From Cololabis saira (Eukaryota; Chordata; Actinopteri; Beloniformes; Belonidae): 64,000 nt of DNA. Below, in pieces: positions 10,331 to 23,800 of this stretch (position 1 is the first letter of the stretch; every line of letters begins with the position of its first letter). The notes beneath the pieces are model-generated. The model ran no database searches. It was not told where the DNA came from and worked only from the letters and a program-made list of their open reading frames with translations. The translations under genes and the position numbers were made by a program. The stretch lies in contig NC_084591.1 of the NCBI RefSeq assembly GCF_033807715.1, positions 31,410,590 through 31,474,589 on the forward strand. Reading direction: 5' to 3'.

Positions 10331-11912
10331 ACCCCTCTTAGACCAATTAAGCTGATGGTAGGTGATTTAACTCTTGTCCAATCAGAGGAGCGGACGTTTC
10401 TCGGATGAAAAGGGACATCTATATGTTATGGAAAGAGAGAAGAAAAGGCTTCTTTCTTTGGTTGGAACCACGTTATCATACGTTTTTTTCTAATTCCAAA
10501 GTAAAAACAAGAAAAACTAAATGGATTCAATTTTTCTCTGATGAGTTGATTTCAGCATGATGTGAAGTTGCAGCCTGAGAACACGGTATATAGCCTGATA
10601 ATGGAGACACTCACTAAAGGACAGATATTGAGACTCAAACAGCCCCAAACAAAGTGACAAGGTTGTTTTTTAGAGTTTTGAGTTGGCAGCAAATGTTGTA
10701 CCCCACGTGTAACCTATATACCTGATGAGGTAGAGGAACTCATGAATAAAGGGGAAAATAAGAAAGACAGAAAAATCCCCCCGTAAGTTAGTTATACACT
10801 GACATATTTTGCTTGTTTCAAAAGATGACCAATATACTTAAAACAGGAGTTATGAAGGAAAATATATTACTCAAAAACTGTCCCAACTGCACCTGGTGCC
10901 TCTTATTTTTATTCTGCTGTGAGAGGAATCACATCATCAAAGAATAAAGAGATTTTTTTCAGAGTAACAATTCAATTCCTTTAAAGTAAACTGCTGATGT
11001 TTTTCATCGTCAGCAAGCAGTCAGAAGAAAGAATCTGAGACCCAACAGTCTTATCCAGATGAGTAACTATTGTAGTTTCTGCTGCACTCTCACCAAGCAC
11101 ATCTACAAAGTACCGTCTTCCAAAATACATTATATTTGAACAAAGTACCTCATATTTATACTCCAAGTTAATTCAAGGGGAAACAAACTTAACAAAATGA
11201 ATCTAACAGCTTCAGTTGTTCTTTTAAACCTGATAGATGTGTGAAGTTTAAAAGTTTAACCATCCAACAGTGAATACAATCAATAATTCAAATATTCTAA
11301 TAAAGATGATTTAGGGACTTTCTTCCTGCACAAAGACTTCAATTACATCTAAAACCTACAAAAAATCAAGCAGACTGTGAAGACTTGTAAACACACATGC
11401 AGGGTTTTACCTGTCATCTTGTACAGATTCTGACATTTGCTCATCAGTTCAACGGAGAACAAATCTCACTAATGAAAATAATCCTAATTTGCAGTTTTAT
11501 ATTAATGTAAAATCTACAGCAAATCCATCTTTAGCAAGTATCTTTTTACAGGTAATTCTTTCAATACTTTTGTAGTTTGGAACTAGTAGGCTTTTACTAT
11601 TAATACAAACCTGCAGATTTATTCAAATATGGAAAATAAGACAATCAGGCCGTGTGGTCCAGCTTACCGCTCATGTTGGAGCTGCAGAAACTGCTCGGCA
11701 TCGTGTAGTCAACCTATCACCATCATCATCACCAGCATCCTCAGAAGCAGCAGCAGTTTATATGCAGCCGAGGATGAGGATGCTGAGGATGCTCCGCCTG
11801 CAGCCCCAACCCCATTCATGTCAGGAAACACTCCGGTCCACTGGATCAGTGGCAGCAGAGAAGATGTTCAGACTGAGACATAAAGACTTGCTGGATTATT
11901 ATGAGGTACTGG
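10331..11912. other. Gene-free spacer between chrm4 and ambra1
   Basis: AT-rich with no coding signal. It should contain the 5' exon(s) and promoter of chrm4 if they are close, but no exon with ATG and a matching donor is convincing. Confidence 0.4.
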
Positions 11913-12661
11913 CAGCACTGGAGTTGTGGGGGGATGAGGTGGGGATGGCATCCCCCCTGAAATAAAAACGGTCAAAATCATCCCCCCTTTCCATCCCTTA
12001 TGTCATTTCATCAATGAATGTGGTTTTACTGCTATTTCAACATTAGAGTCATCACCAGAAAAATAACTTATTTGACAATTTTCACCTGTTTCAAGTAAAT
12101 TTTCTTCCTACTTGGAATAAGTAGGAAAATCTGCCAGTGAGAGATTTATCTTCTTATTACAAGCAAAAAAATCTTGTTCCACTGGCAGATTTTTCTACTT
12201 ATTTCAAGTGAAAATCTACTGGAAACAGGTGAAAATTGTTGTTTTTTCCAGTGATGAGTCTTGTTTAAAGTGTAATGAGATTTTTTTACTAAACTGAGAC
12301 ATTTCAACTAGACATAAGACAAATATTCTTGTTATGATTTTGAGTTTTTGCAGTGATCCATTTTACTTATCCTGTGAAGGACAGAGGCATATTGATAAGT
12401 TCAGAAAACTGTTTTTTGTTTTTGTGTTTTGATGTATTTGATGTAAGCCCAGTGGATATTTAAAGCTTACAGAAGGCTGCATTTAACTGCTGCTATGTCA
12501 TTCCTGCAGGTGTTTTGGTCAGTGCTATTATTTGTAATATATTATATTATTTGTAATCAGCACAAATCAGCAAAAATATTTTTTTACAACTCCAGGGTAC
12601 TGGGATGAAGACGTGGGGGATGAATGGCATCCCCTACAGCAGAGTACAACCCTGATGATTA
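11913..12661. mobile_element. Dispersed element with internal hairpin, copy at 12 kb
   Basis: Begins GCAGCACTGGAGTTG and a run of GGGGGGATGAG, matches 61298-62160 along most of its length, and ends near CAGCAGAGTACAACCCTG. It holds a hairpin at about 12076-12237: the arms AAAATCTGCCAGTG and CACTGGCAGATTTT continue outward for about 60 bp. The last 60 bases also appear at 1-57. No coding capacity. Confidence 0.75.
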
Positions 12662-15600
12662 ATACAACATGAACACGTTAAGAAAACTACAGTAGGATCT
12701 GTATGTGGTAGTAGACTGGAAGAACCTTGGAGCTTCACCTTGTGATTCATCAGGGGCTGGTTTTGCACCAACATGCCTCGGTGGTGCTGTGTTGTTTAAT
12801 GGCATCAGACATAAAGTGAACTACACACGAGAAGACGCCTTGTCTTCATGGTGCCATGGTCACAATCTCCTCTATTTCTCATCTATAATAACTGGACAAT
12901 CACGTTTATTGATTGATTGCTGTTCGAAATGAATTGAATTGAATCAGTGAATTCTGGTTAAAAAGAGACTAAATGACCCCCCTCCCCCCCATTAAACTGT
13001 TGCTGTTAATGCAAATCAGACAAATGCACTCAAATGTTTATATAGCTCTTAATTTCACCATTCATGAAGTGATTTACTCTTGAATGTTAATATTAATAAT
13101 AATAATAATAGAGAAGCAATAAAGGGATCTGAGGTGTCTTGTGATGAAGGTAATGGCTTCCCACAACATATTCATCTTTTTCCTCTACCTGAACTACAAA
13201 ATCTGTTGAATGTTCCTCATCATTCTGCTGCCTCCCTGCAGCTCCAACTGTCATGTGTAGGAATATATGCATCATATATTTAATATACGATACATCTCTT
13301 TCTCAGTGACCTGAGCAGGGACATGCTGGACTGAGAGGGTTCTGGATGAATCAGGTTTGTGTCCTGAAGCACAAGACTAGGAAAGTGCAAGTACAGCCCA
13401 TTTACCTTTTAAATCAACCTTGATATGGAGTGAATGTGAATCCTTTCTAGCTTGCAACTCTTCATCTTCTCTGTTTTGATGATATCAGCACTTTATATAT
13501 TTTGGTTTTGGAAGTGAAAACATATTTTTGTGCCGTGAATGAAACCATGACGTAAAGCAGTATCAATAAAAGTTCATATGCTTACTGAATCTCCAAGACA
13601 AAGTCAGGATGTGTCTTAGAGATTATTAGCTTTTATTCTAGACAACAACCTGAATGTGTTTTTACATCAGTCTCTTTTCTTTAATGATACAAACATCCCG
13701 AAGTGAACATGAGCCTGGAAGAATATACAACTCAATCACAGAGGAACTCTCAAAGCTCTTTAATTACTTCACGTCTAAAAGTCAAAGCAAAGAGTCAAAC
13801 TGTACAAACGTCCACAGTCCGACGTTGTCACAGCTGGATCTTTCTGATTCTCCAGCTGGAAACAATGCTGCTGTCTCTCATTTACATTCATCCCCCCCGA
13901 TCACCTGAACACACACGCACACACACCTTTTTAAAATGATCAAGTAAAACCAGGAGGAGCATTCAGATCACGTCACCTGCTGTGTCCATCCTTCTCTCTA
14001 CACGCAGCCCGTCTGCCCTCCTTCCACAGGTTGCTGTGGAAACAAGAATCTGACCTCACCTGCAGAGAATCAATGTTAAATAAAAAATGAGCCGCTCCAT
14101 CAAGGGCTCTTGCTTATCGTTCTCTTCATGTTAATAGGTCCGTTTTCACCCGCCACCCCCACACACAGACACACATACACAAACCTTTTACACTGTGTGT
14201 GAGAGCTGTGCACATAATGAAAATAAAACAACAAAAAACCATCCAGAAAGCAGCAGCAAAGCTACTCGACAGACTTGCCGGCTGGAGGAGAAAGAGTTCA
14301 AGTGTTGAAGTCTGTTGGGGAGACGAGGGTTAGGGAGGTGGTTCTGCTACAGCTGGCACAGAGCAGGAGTGAATGAGCTCCAGACTCTGGAAGCCGTGAA
14401 GCCGAGGAGACGAGGAGTCCGGCTGCAGCCGAGCCTCGTGCAGGAGGATGGTTGGGGTCGGAGCCGACAGTAACGGATGAAGGAAACGGGGCCTTTTCCG
14501 CGGCAATCAAGACCCTAATGCTCAGCTTTGTTCATGCATACAGATCACAGAGGCTACATAAAAAAGGGTGTGCGGCTTATTCATGATGATCACGTGACCT
14601 TAAAAAAACAAAACAAATTTAATGTGCAGGCCGAGTCCTTTAACTACTGAGAACATTGAATATGCAATTTACATTGGGGGTACAGAACATGAACACAAGA
14701 ACAAAGGCAAGAGTCATGACTGTAGAGTTAAAGTTGGAGAAGCTGCCGCCTCAGCTGCTGAGTGCATGAACCACAACCAGAAGGACCTGAATGATGCTCA
14801 AACGGCCCACTGACAGTTCATACTATAATCCGTATGCACACACCAGCGTTCCTCTACTCATACGTTGTGGACTTTCAATAATGCTGATATCAAAGAGCAG
14901 AATCACAACATTCTTCTTCATATAAATCTGATTTAGAAGTGACTGAAATCTGAGATCAAGGAGCCCTGCACAGCTCCAGGGTGCTTGGCACTCTGCTTAG
15001 TAGTGGAAGAGAAGAACCCCAGCACGTCCCTCATCACTGTTCACTTACACAGCCTTCCCGCTACGAGCTGCTTTCACAGAAACACTCTTCAAAAAAAATA
15101 TTTTCCATTCTCTTTTCTTTTACTCAGACAGGTTTTGACAAAAGGTTGCAAAGAACTAATACTTCTATCATCAGTTACCCTGATTTTTTTTTTTTTTTTC
15201 TGTCAAAGGAATCATAATTTGGTTAATAAAAAAAATCTGAAAATATTCCCCATAAGTTCCTGGATGGTTTGTTTTGATCAACCAACACAAAATAAATACA
15301 TAACATGGTAAAGCACCGAATTAGCATATTAAAAGCATCAAATATGTCAATGGACTAACCGTTTCTGCTCTGCAAAGCTGAAAAGACTGAAGTCAGGACT
15401 ACACTTTGAGCAGGTGTTTGCTGTGCGTCCAAGATTTAAATGAATTAATGAAGTAAAATCAATTTTAAATCCCTCCTGAGCAGAATTCAAAACTCCACTG
15501 GTCAGCCTGTGTAAATGTGAATATTTCTGCTCATTGAACAAAATATCTCAGAACTTGTTTGTTTTTCCTCCAGTATCAGAGACCTATAAATCCCATGATG

Positions 15601-17328
15601 CTATGCGTGACACTAAAAGCAGCAAGATTCTTTGAGAGGCTGTTAACAGCATACGGTGGATGAACAGACACCCAGTTACTGTGACACGGGAGAGAAAAGC
15701 TTTTTCAAGCAGAATAAGAACTTAAACCAAGCGAACAGTTCAGACCTGAGCTTCAGGTGGAAGCTGCAGTGAAAGAATTCGTGATCAGCGTTTTTCTCGT
15801 TTCACTATTTAACTAGTTAATTGTCCTTATTGTCAGAAATCTGCTTGTAAACACCTTGTGAGCCACAGAGAGCTGTATTAAAAAGCTCTGTTTACATTTA
15901 CAAACACTGGTTAATGATGCAAAAGACATGGTCAAACATCAACTGTGGTTCACAACGGTGTTCATAACCAGACTGGTGAAATCAGTCCAAAATTACGTCA
16001 AACGCACCCCTCTAAAGCGTTGTGTGCACTGGAAATCAAGCTCCTGTATGTTTTGATCAACCAACAGAAAAAAAAAAACTCCATTATTTTCTTGGTGAGC
16101 CCGACCCGGATCTGTGAAGAAGACAAAATGACTACATCATGATGTGGCTCTCGGCGGGAAAACCAGTTCTTAGAAGGTCCTGAAGAGGAACCGCCCACAA
16201 ACCCTAACAAGAGCCTGGATTTAAAAAGGGATAAAAGTGGATTTCTGCAGGTGAATTGTGGATGAATGTTGGAGACAGTGGGGTCTGCAGGACATGGAAG
16301 TTGAGCATTCAGACACTGTGCACAGCTAAGAAAATAACCGTCAGCTGGAGCTCAGTCTGGGTGCCATCAATGACAGTTCTGGTCACACATGATGGATGAC
16401 ATGAAACTCCTTCCTAAAAACAGTCTGAAGACTGAAGGAAGGAGACAAACACACACACACGCACACGCACGCACGCACACAAACAAACACACACACTTCT
16501 ACCCAGACTGCATTTAGCACCAGACACACTGTAGTGCAACTGTGGGTTTTTACAGGGGACTGGAGCAGATCATGATGTAGCCAATCTCCCCATTCAGGAA
16601 ATGGTTGCTCTCCTCTTCAGCTGTTGAAAAGGAACAAAAAAAAACAAAAAAAAGCCTCAAGGTATTTGTTTCGTGGCCTGCAGCGATGCTGAGAAGACAT
16701 GCAGTAGATTCTATTTGTTCAGTCTCATCTGTCCATTCAGTCCTCAGTGATTAATGTCCTCGTCGCGGGACACAGTGACGTCTCTCAGCTGCCAAACGTA
16801 GCCTCAACATCACTCCTGGTTCCAAACTTCAGAATTACACGCAGTACAAATACAAGCTTCAAAACAATGTAGTGCTCAATTCACTTTTTCAACACTTCAA
16901 TCACGCACTACTTCACATCAAAGTCAACATCACATGGCACCAAGTGCAGCACGTTGGAGTAAATGTATGTGAGAAAAATAAAACCCCGAGCTCCTCCGGC
17001 TCCTCCTCTCCCCCCCCTCAGTCTTCCATCAAGCGGATCCTTAAAGCGCATTGGCCAAAAAGCTGCTCCGTTCAAGAAGAAGCCCTTTCTGATGAGGAAT
17101 GATCATGGTTTGGCTTCAGCCCAGTTTCTAAGTGCAGAGGAAGAGGAGGAAGAGCGATGCCTTGTAGGGTTGAAGGATACGGAGGGGGGTTGTGTCCCTT
17201 CTTTTCCAAACAGGAGACCCTGTGCGGAGTCAAAGCAGCACCCTTTTCTGTGAGAGATAAGGCTTCGAGGAACGCCCTGTAACACACCCATCAGCCCAAC
17301 ACTCCGCCTCTCTGGGCCCAAAGGCGAA
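12662..17328 (-). other. ambra1 3' UTR and downstream spacer
   Basis: No gene is found. The part next to 17328 is the 3' UTR of ambra1. A minus-strand AATAAA (TTTATT at 13632-13637) is a possible but unproven polyadenylation signal. Short CA/CG-CA tracts lie at 16449-16496 and 13909-13927; a weak LINE-tail-like AATTGAATTGAATC lies near 12930. Confidence 0.4.
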
Positions 17329-17855
17329 CTACCTGCTGTACGGGTCGCCGGGGTAATTGTTTGAGCCGCCTCCGCTGCCGGGGAGGGGGCTGTGAGAGGA
17401 CGAGGAGGAAGAAGAGGGGGAAGACAACAGCAGGGAGGAGGAGGGGCCCGGCAGGGAGTCGTCTTCTGCTCGCCCCCCGTCAAACACGTCGTCCATGTCC
17501 ACGGCCACCGAGAGGCCGGAGGGCCGGGGGCCGGACAGCACCTGGGGGCCCCACATGGGGGCGAGCTGCTCCGAGGAGCCGGCAGCCTCGGGGGGTTGGT
17601 GGGGGAAGGGCTGGGTCATGAGGAGGGGTTGTGAGTTGGGGTCCAAGGGGGGCCTGGAGGCCCCGGCGCCCGTCTGGGAGCCGCGGTGGATGCGGTGGCT
17701 GACGATGATGTTGTTCCCGAAGCCGCCCATGGAGGCCATGGTGGTGCTCTGCTCCCGCTGCACCACCGCCGTCATGCCGCCCTCGGCAATCAGCCGGCGG
17801 ATCCGAGCCAGGGCGTCTTCGCCAGATCCGAAATCCGCAGACTCCGCTTGACCTG
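17329..17855 (-). CDS. ambra1: ambra1 exon 19 (last coding exon)
   Basis: Encodes residues 1185-1359, including [38 protein letters not shown] and a serine-rich tail ending PGDPYSR and TAG. The acceptor reads CTTCAGCAG/GTC, a NAGNAG tandem site, so isoforms with or without one codon are possible. Confidence 0.93.
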
Positions 17856-20800
17856 CTGAAGCAAAAATAGATTTCATCTATTCATTCTTTCCTGAAGATG
17901 TGACAAGGTTTTTTATATTTATTTTTTTACTAAAACAAAGTTGACTGTTTAGAGTTTAAGGCCCAATCCCAATACACCCCCTACTTTTCTTCACTAGCCC
18001 TACTTTCTTTCACTCGCCCTTCTTTTCTTCACTACCCCTAAAAAAGAAGGGGGAGATTTTAGGGCACTTGGCCCAGGTGCCTGTCCCAATACCCCCACTC
18101 CCCCTCGTTTTCATCCCTAACCTGATCAGGAAGCTGAGAGCCAAAAGCTGTTTTAATTTCAGCTGTAGAGCTGTTAATATGCCACTTTATTAAGTTTTAA
18201 TATTTTTTTCAGGCGTAAAAGTAACCGTTAAGATCCCCAACCTGGGCTCAGTTTACCCAAATAACGCCTGTTAAGAAATTTGCTCTGAAAATTTCGGGAT
18301 TTCTGCCTGCCTGCCGGCTCCGGAGCTTATTTATGGTTCCGCCTTAAATGGACGCAGAGCCTACGGCGTAGGGTACAGCGTACGGCGCGCGTTGCTGCGT
18401 AACCTACGCCGTAGGCTCTGCGTCCATTTAACGCGGAACCATAAATCAGCTCCGCTATCTTCACTTCAGCTTTATCTGAAAGTGTGTAAATTACCCAGAT
18501 AACAGCTGGATTACTTTGTGGTTTCTGAAAACTATTATATCAGAAACATCCAAAACAAATCTGACGAGTCACAGGATTATTTCTCTCTATTTCTCACAAA
18601 AAAATGCTTGCTCCCTCGGTCACAATCTGAGACGAGTCTGCAAATGATGTTTGCCCTCGGTCGGCGATTCAAATCGACGCAGAGCCTACGGCGTAGGTTA
18701 CGTAGCCTACGGCGTAACCTAACAGCCTTTATTCCGGCGCAATCTTCGTGACCGGGCAAAAAAGCGATTATGTACATTCACTGAGTGTATATTATGAAAG
18801 TAAAATATATATTTCTCGCTAGAAATGTAATCAAAACTCATTTTTATGCAGAAACTAACTCAAAATATTGATTTTATTAACTAAAAAATAAGAAATGTCC
18901 GCCATGTTTTTTTTTTTGATTCAGAAAAGCATTCTAGGAAATGTTTTTGGTCCCTAGATCAGCGAGTGTGCATCTGAAAACCCTCGCTCTGAAGGGACAA
19001 TTCATAGCCACTCGCCCTCGTTTTCTCCACTCCCCCTAGGTGAAAAGAGGAGTTGGGACACAACTACCCTCACAGGAACGTGCAAAAGTTATGGGAAGGG
19101 ATGAAAACGAGGGCTAGGGGGAGTATTGGGACAGGGCCTAAGAAGTGAAAGGTAACGGATCACCACTCTTGGATGTGACTCATCTCTTTTATTCACAGCA
19201 GTAGGGGGAGAAACATCAACATGACACAAAACTTACAATCTCAGAACTATAAGAGTATTACTGTTTTTTCTAATATAAAAAAAAAAAAAACTTTATTCTT
19301 TCCCATCAAGTTTCTTAAAAGGTCATGTGGACATTAAAAGAGAAATTAAAGCAAAAACATTTGTTCTGATGTTACAGCAAACAAGGAAATCCTGATTAAA
19401 TGCTGAAACAATTTTCAACAGGCATAACTATTTGAAGTGGTTGTCGTGGTAACGCGGCCCAGAGTGCGTGTGTGTTCCAGAGGGTGAGACGGTACCGGAA
19501 GCTGCTGCAACAGTGTTAACCTCCGTGGAAGCGTCTGTCAGGACCAGGTCCTGAACTCTGCCGCCCTCAGACGCCTCCGGCGGCGCCTGAGCTGCTCGAC
19601 TCGTGGAAGGAGTCTCGGGATTCACAGCTGAGGAGGGACGGAGAGAAAAGGCCCATTTAAAAACAAGAAAACTTAACACACAAATCATTAAGACGCAGGA
19701 CACGCCTACAAGACTCCATTGAAGCTTTTGTACAAGTAAACTGGGAATGTTTCTAAATCTCCACCAAAAGCAGATATAGGAAATGGATGGATGGAAGTTT
19801 TCATGCTAACATATTGTTAGTGTTTTTTTTGTTTTTTTGTGTGAAAACTGGTCTTTTCTCATAACTGCCGACATGTTTCTAATTGGATATAAAACTCAGA
19901 GAATCTTTGGAGTCCCATATCTTTTCCAATTCTTCCATGTTCCAGACTTTCGAATATACACACAAACTTAGGCCACGTTTACACATAGCCGGGTATTTAC
20001 AAAAACAGATATTTCCCCCTCTACGTTTTGAAAAATACCATCATCATTTACACGAACCCGCATAAATACGCTGCTATGGTGCTATGAGCAGCCAAACCTG
20101 CAGGGGGCAGTGTAACGAGAAGCATAAAGTCATGCTAGCTAATCAGAATCCTGGAAAAAACTTCAACAAATGACAAGAGTAACTTCCAGTTACTTCCAAG
20201 ATTGAACGAGAGTCTTTCGTTTGGAGTGACAGAGAAGTGGAGTTACTTTTAAGTGTGACTTTAGAATATAAAACAGGTAAAATACAAGAAAATATTGACG
20301 GTGGCCAAACAAATTGTAAACACAGGTCGCACACATGACGCTGGTGACGTTTCTGTCGCATAATGTGACGTTCTGAAGACTTAATGGCCGTTTCTCTCTG
20401 TTTAGACGCAAACGTGAAGACGGAGTTTTTAAAATATCGTTTTTGGTGACTTTGAGCTTCGTTTTCGTGTAAACGAACGGCCAAAACGCATAAAAACACC
20501 ACCGTTTTTGCTACGTGTAAACGGAGCCTTAAGATCAATTATTTGTTTCAGATGTGGTTCTGCTCATTGGTATTTGATGTTTGATCAAAGACTGGAACGT
20601 CCCCGATTTTTATTCTTAAAAGCAAGGTTAAGTGTGTGATTTAATGAAGTAGTGACTGAAGCAGTTTGTGTCATTAACTGAAATCCTCAGGGTCTCACAG
20701 AAACTATTATTAGACAGGATGAAGTCACATCTAACATGAATGCTCAGTGTGGAGAGTGTGTTTGTCAGTACTCAGTGGCGGCTGGGAGACACTTGGCTCT

Positions 20801-23800
20801 GATAGGTCTCTCTCTGTCTGAGTCTCAGCGTTCTGGAGCTGGACAATTGGCGTCTGGGTTCCTTGTGATGTCACAGAAGGGGTGGGATTTCGGGGCTGTA
20901 AACCAATCGCGTTCATCAATCCCATGTCTCTGTCCAGTCTCCAGCCAGAGCGATTTGGTCTGAGAATTGATACGCAATGATGACAATTACAAGAAGTTAC
21001 TTACTTTTATAATGTTCTTTGACATGAATGTAGGAATGTCTATGACTAAACAGCAGTCATTTTTGTAAATGATTCAATTACATCTAAAAACAGCAGAACA
21101 AACATTTTATTACATTTTAGTTTTCTGTTATTTAACATCCTACAATAAGGTCCAGTTTCATTGGCTTAACATAGCTCTTCCAACATGAACGTAAACCAGC
21201 CATTTCGTAACACTGTGCCGTTGATTATCCTGATTATAAGCATTCAGATGACAACAGTTGTGTGTCCATCATTTGATAAGAGTGCAGCATAGTTTGAGGC
21301 AGTGTGTGAACCTTCAAACATCCACTATCAAAACAGCAAAAACAATGTTACTGCTTCTTTAATAATGTAAATAATAAAATGCTATGATTGTTCTGCATTT
21401 AACAGTGTCAGCGCTCCAAGAGCAAAGTTCTCACCCTGGTCTCTCAGAACCTCGAGCCCGGCTGCTTCCACTGTTATTAACAGAAAACAATGTTTCGCTG
21501 CTCGACTCCCCGGGACTCTCGCCTTCACTCCTATAGAACCTGAACACATGCACACGCAAAAACAAACACACACACATACACACACACACAGCCTGTGTTA
21601 ATTCACTTCCATTCAGGAAGCCTTACAAGTAAAGGAGGGACATGTTTGTGGAATCAACACAGGCCACAACCTCATTAAAAGCACTAATTGGGCTTCTCCA
21701 ATTAATGTTCTTCCTGTTTAGACTGATCATCAACATAATCACATCAGTGGCTTTATGTGGAAGAGGAGGCGGAGGAAAGCCGAAGAAACAAGATCACCAG
21801 CTGAAGCTGCAAGAAGGTGAATATGGGAATATCTTGGGGGTTGCCCTGATTATTCCATCAGTTTCTGAGAGGGTTTCCAGGTGGCAGTAACATGCTACAA
21901 AATGCAGACATATGTTGTTGGCTTTTTTAAGTACCGTACTGATGCAGAGCAGACAGTCATGTTTACAACAAAAGAAAGAGGTGCATTCAAGGGCTCCCTG
22001 GGATTATTTTATGGAGGATTGGAGCTGCTGCAGGTACGAGCAGCTCAAGTGAGACGGAACACTATCAAATCACATCAGCAGGGAGGGTGGAAAAAAAAGG
22101 GATTTTTAAAGATAAATATCTGACCCCTAAAGAAATGAATTTTTGGTCTAGTAACAGTTCACTAAAGCCTGAATTAAATTGTTCTCACAAATTTTCATGG
22201 TTGAAAAAAACTAGTATTTGCTGTTCAAATATAGCAAATGAGCTGCAGAAAAATAATTTCAACTCATTACACTGTCTTTGGAGAGAAAAACTAAATATAA
22301 TAGATGTGAACATCTGAGGAGAAAAGCCTGTCAGTGAAGTTGTGACATCACTGACGATGTGCACTGATGCAGCTGGAGCATCGGGCCTGTTCTGACTGCA
22401 GCAGCCACTTCCTACAGTCATGTGACATTTTGCAGCAAAGGCAGAAAAAGGCCAAGATCTTACACAGCATGCTTACAGTTGGTACTGAGCATCAAGCACA
22501 ACAAACCTATTTCCAGCATCTGTCAGGGTTTTGCAATGGCTGGCATGAATTGGTAATATTGTGTTGGATATTATTTCCACCAGAGAAAAAGGCAATGGCA
22601 AAATAATGAAAAATCAACATTCAATGCTACTGTGCTCTCTCTCTTTAATCAAATCCTGCATGCATTAAGTAAAACAAATGCAGTTCATATGCCGTTTTTA
22701 AATAAATGCTACATCTGATTATCCAGGGGCTGATCACCTGCCACCAGAGCGTAATGTCATCAGTTTAATGGGAATATAAACCATGAGGTCTCCACTGTCT
22801 CAGCACCAGAAGACTCACACAGGTCGGCAGATGACCAGGTCTCCCTTGTTTGTCCCGTATGCCAGACCCATCCCAGGATCTGGCAGCCAGCGGGCCGAGT
22901 TGATGCTGACATGGCGCCTCTGGTCCGGAGCCATGGGGTAAACAACATTGAACACCATCTGAAATACAGCATGACCAAAGCAGACAATCAACAACTGCAG
23001 ATGAGCAAAACAGTGGATGGAAATGTCACTTTCTTTGCAAAAAAATAAAATAAAAATCTGACCAAATAGAATATCACAAGAGTGCCAGTGTGAATACGGT
23101 GCCGGTTGTAGTTTGTGTGTGTCATCTCACCCTGATGGAAGTCTCTCCTCCATGTGGCTGCTGCAGACGGAAGACTTGCGCCACCATGTGGTCAGTTGTG
23201 GGATGCAGCAGGATCCTGCGAGAGGCCAGGCCCACCATGACGTAGCAGCCCATCGGAGACAAGCTGACAGAGATGGCATTAGGACCTGCAGAAGAGAACG
23301 GCTTTGAACACAAGTATTTATAAAACACAAACCCCCCCCCCCCAAAAACATAAAGTTACAGGAGGCTGATTTGGACAATGAAATGTACCGAATCGTTTGG
23401 TGTAGAGCATCTCTCCCAAGTTGTGTGAAGCTAGAGAGTAAATAGCCAGAATGCCCTCATCTGGAAAACCCCGCTGACTGCTGGGAATAAAAACTGCCAG
23501 CAGCTGACCGTCTGCAGAGATGTCACAGCTTGCGTCGTTGTAGATTTTACAGTTTGGCACCAGAACATTGACCGACGCTGAGACAGAGATAAACACAGAA
23601 GATTGCATGAATTTGGATCTTAAGAAGATTCTAGGTAGAGCATCAAAATGCAAAAAAGAAGAAATGGGAGCAAGAGATAAAAAAATTGAGCATGCAATTT
23701 AACTGAAATGGGTTGTTCATCAGCTGATCAAAAGAGGAATGCAAAAAAGTATGTTCATGTACTGAAAACCCAGTGCATAGTTCATCACGACACCTTTTAG

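Larger units (their letters stand above)
17960..19138. mobile_element. PIF/Harbinger-like TIR element in ambra1 intron
   Basis: The left end GGCCCAATCCCAATAC matches the inverse of the right end GTATTGGGACAGGGCC. Both flanks carry TAA (17957-17959, 19139-19141). The interior includes two palindromic MITE copies (18322-18453, 18669-18722). No transposase remains. Confidence 0.8.

Noticed and set aside
20143..20538. 131-codon minus-strand frame
   Set aside because: Lies almost wholly within the TIR element 19971-20528; no protein resemblance.
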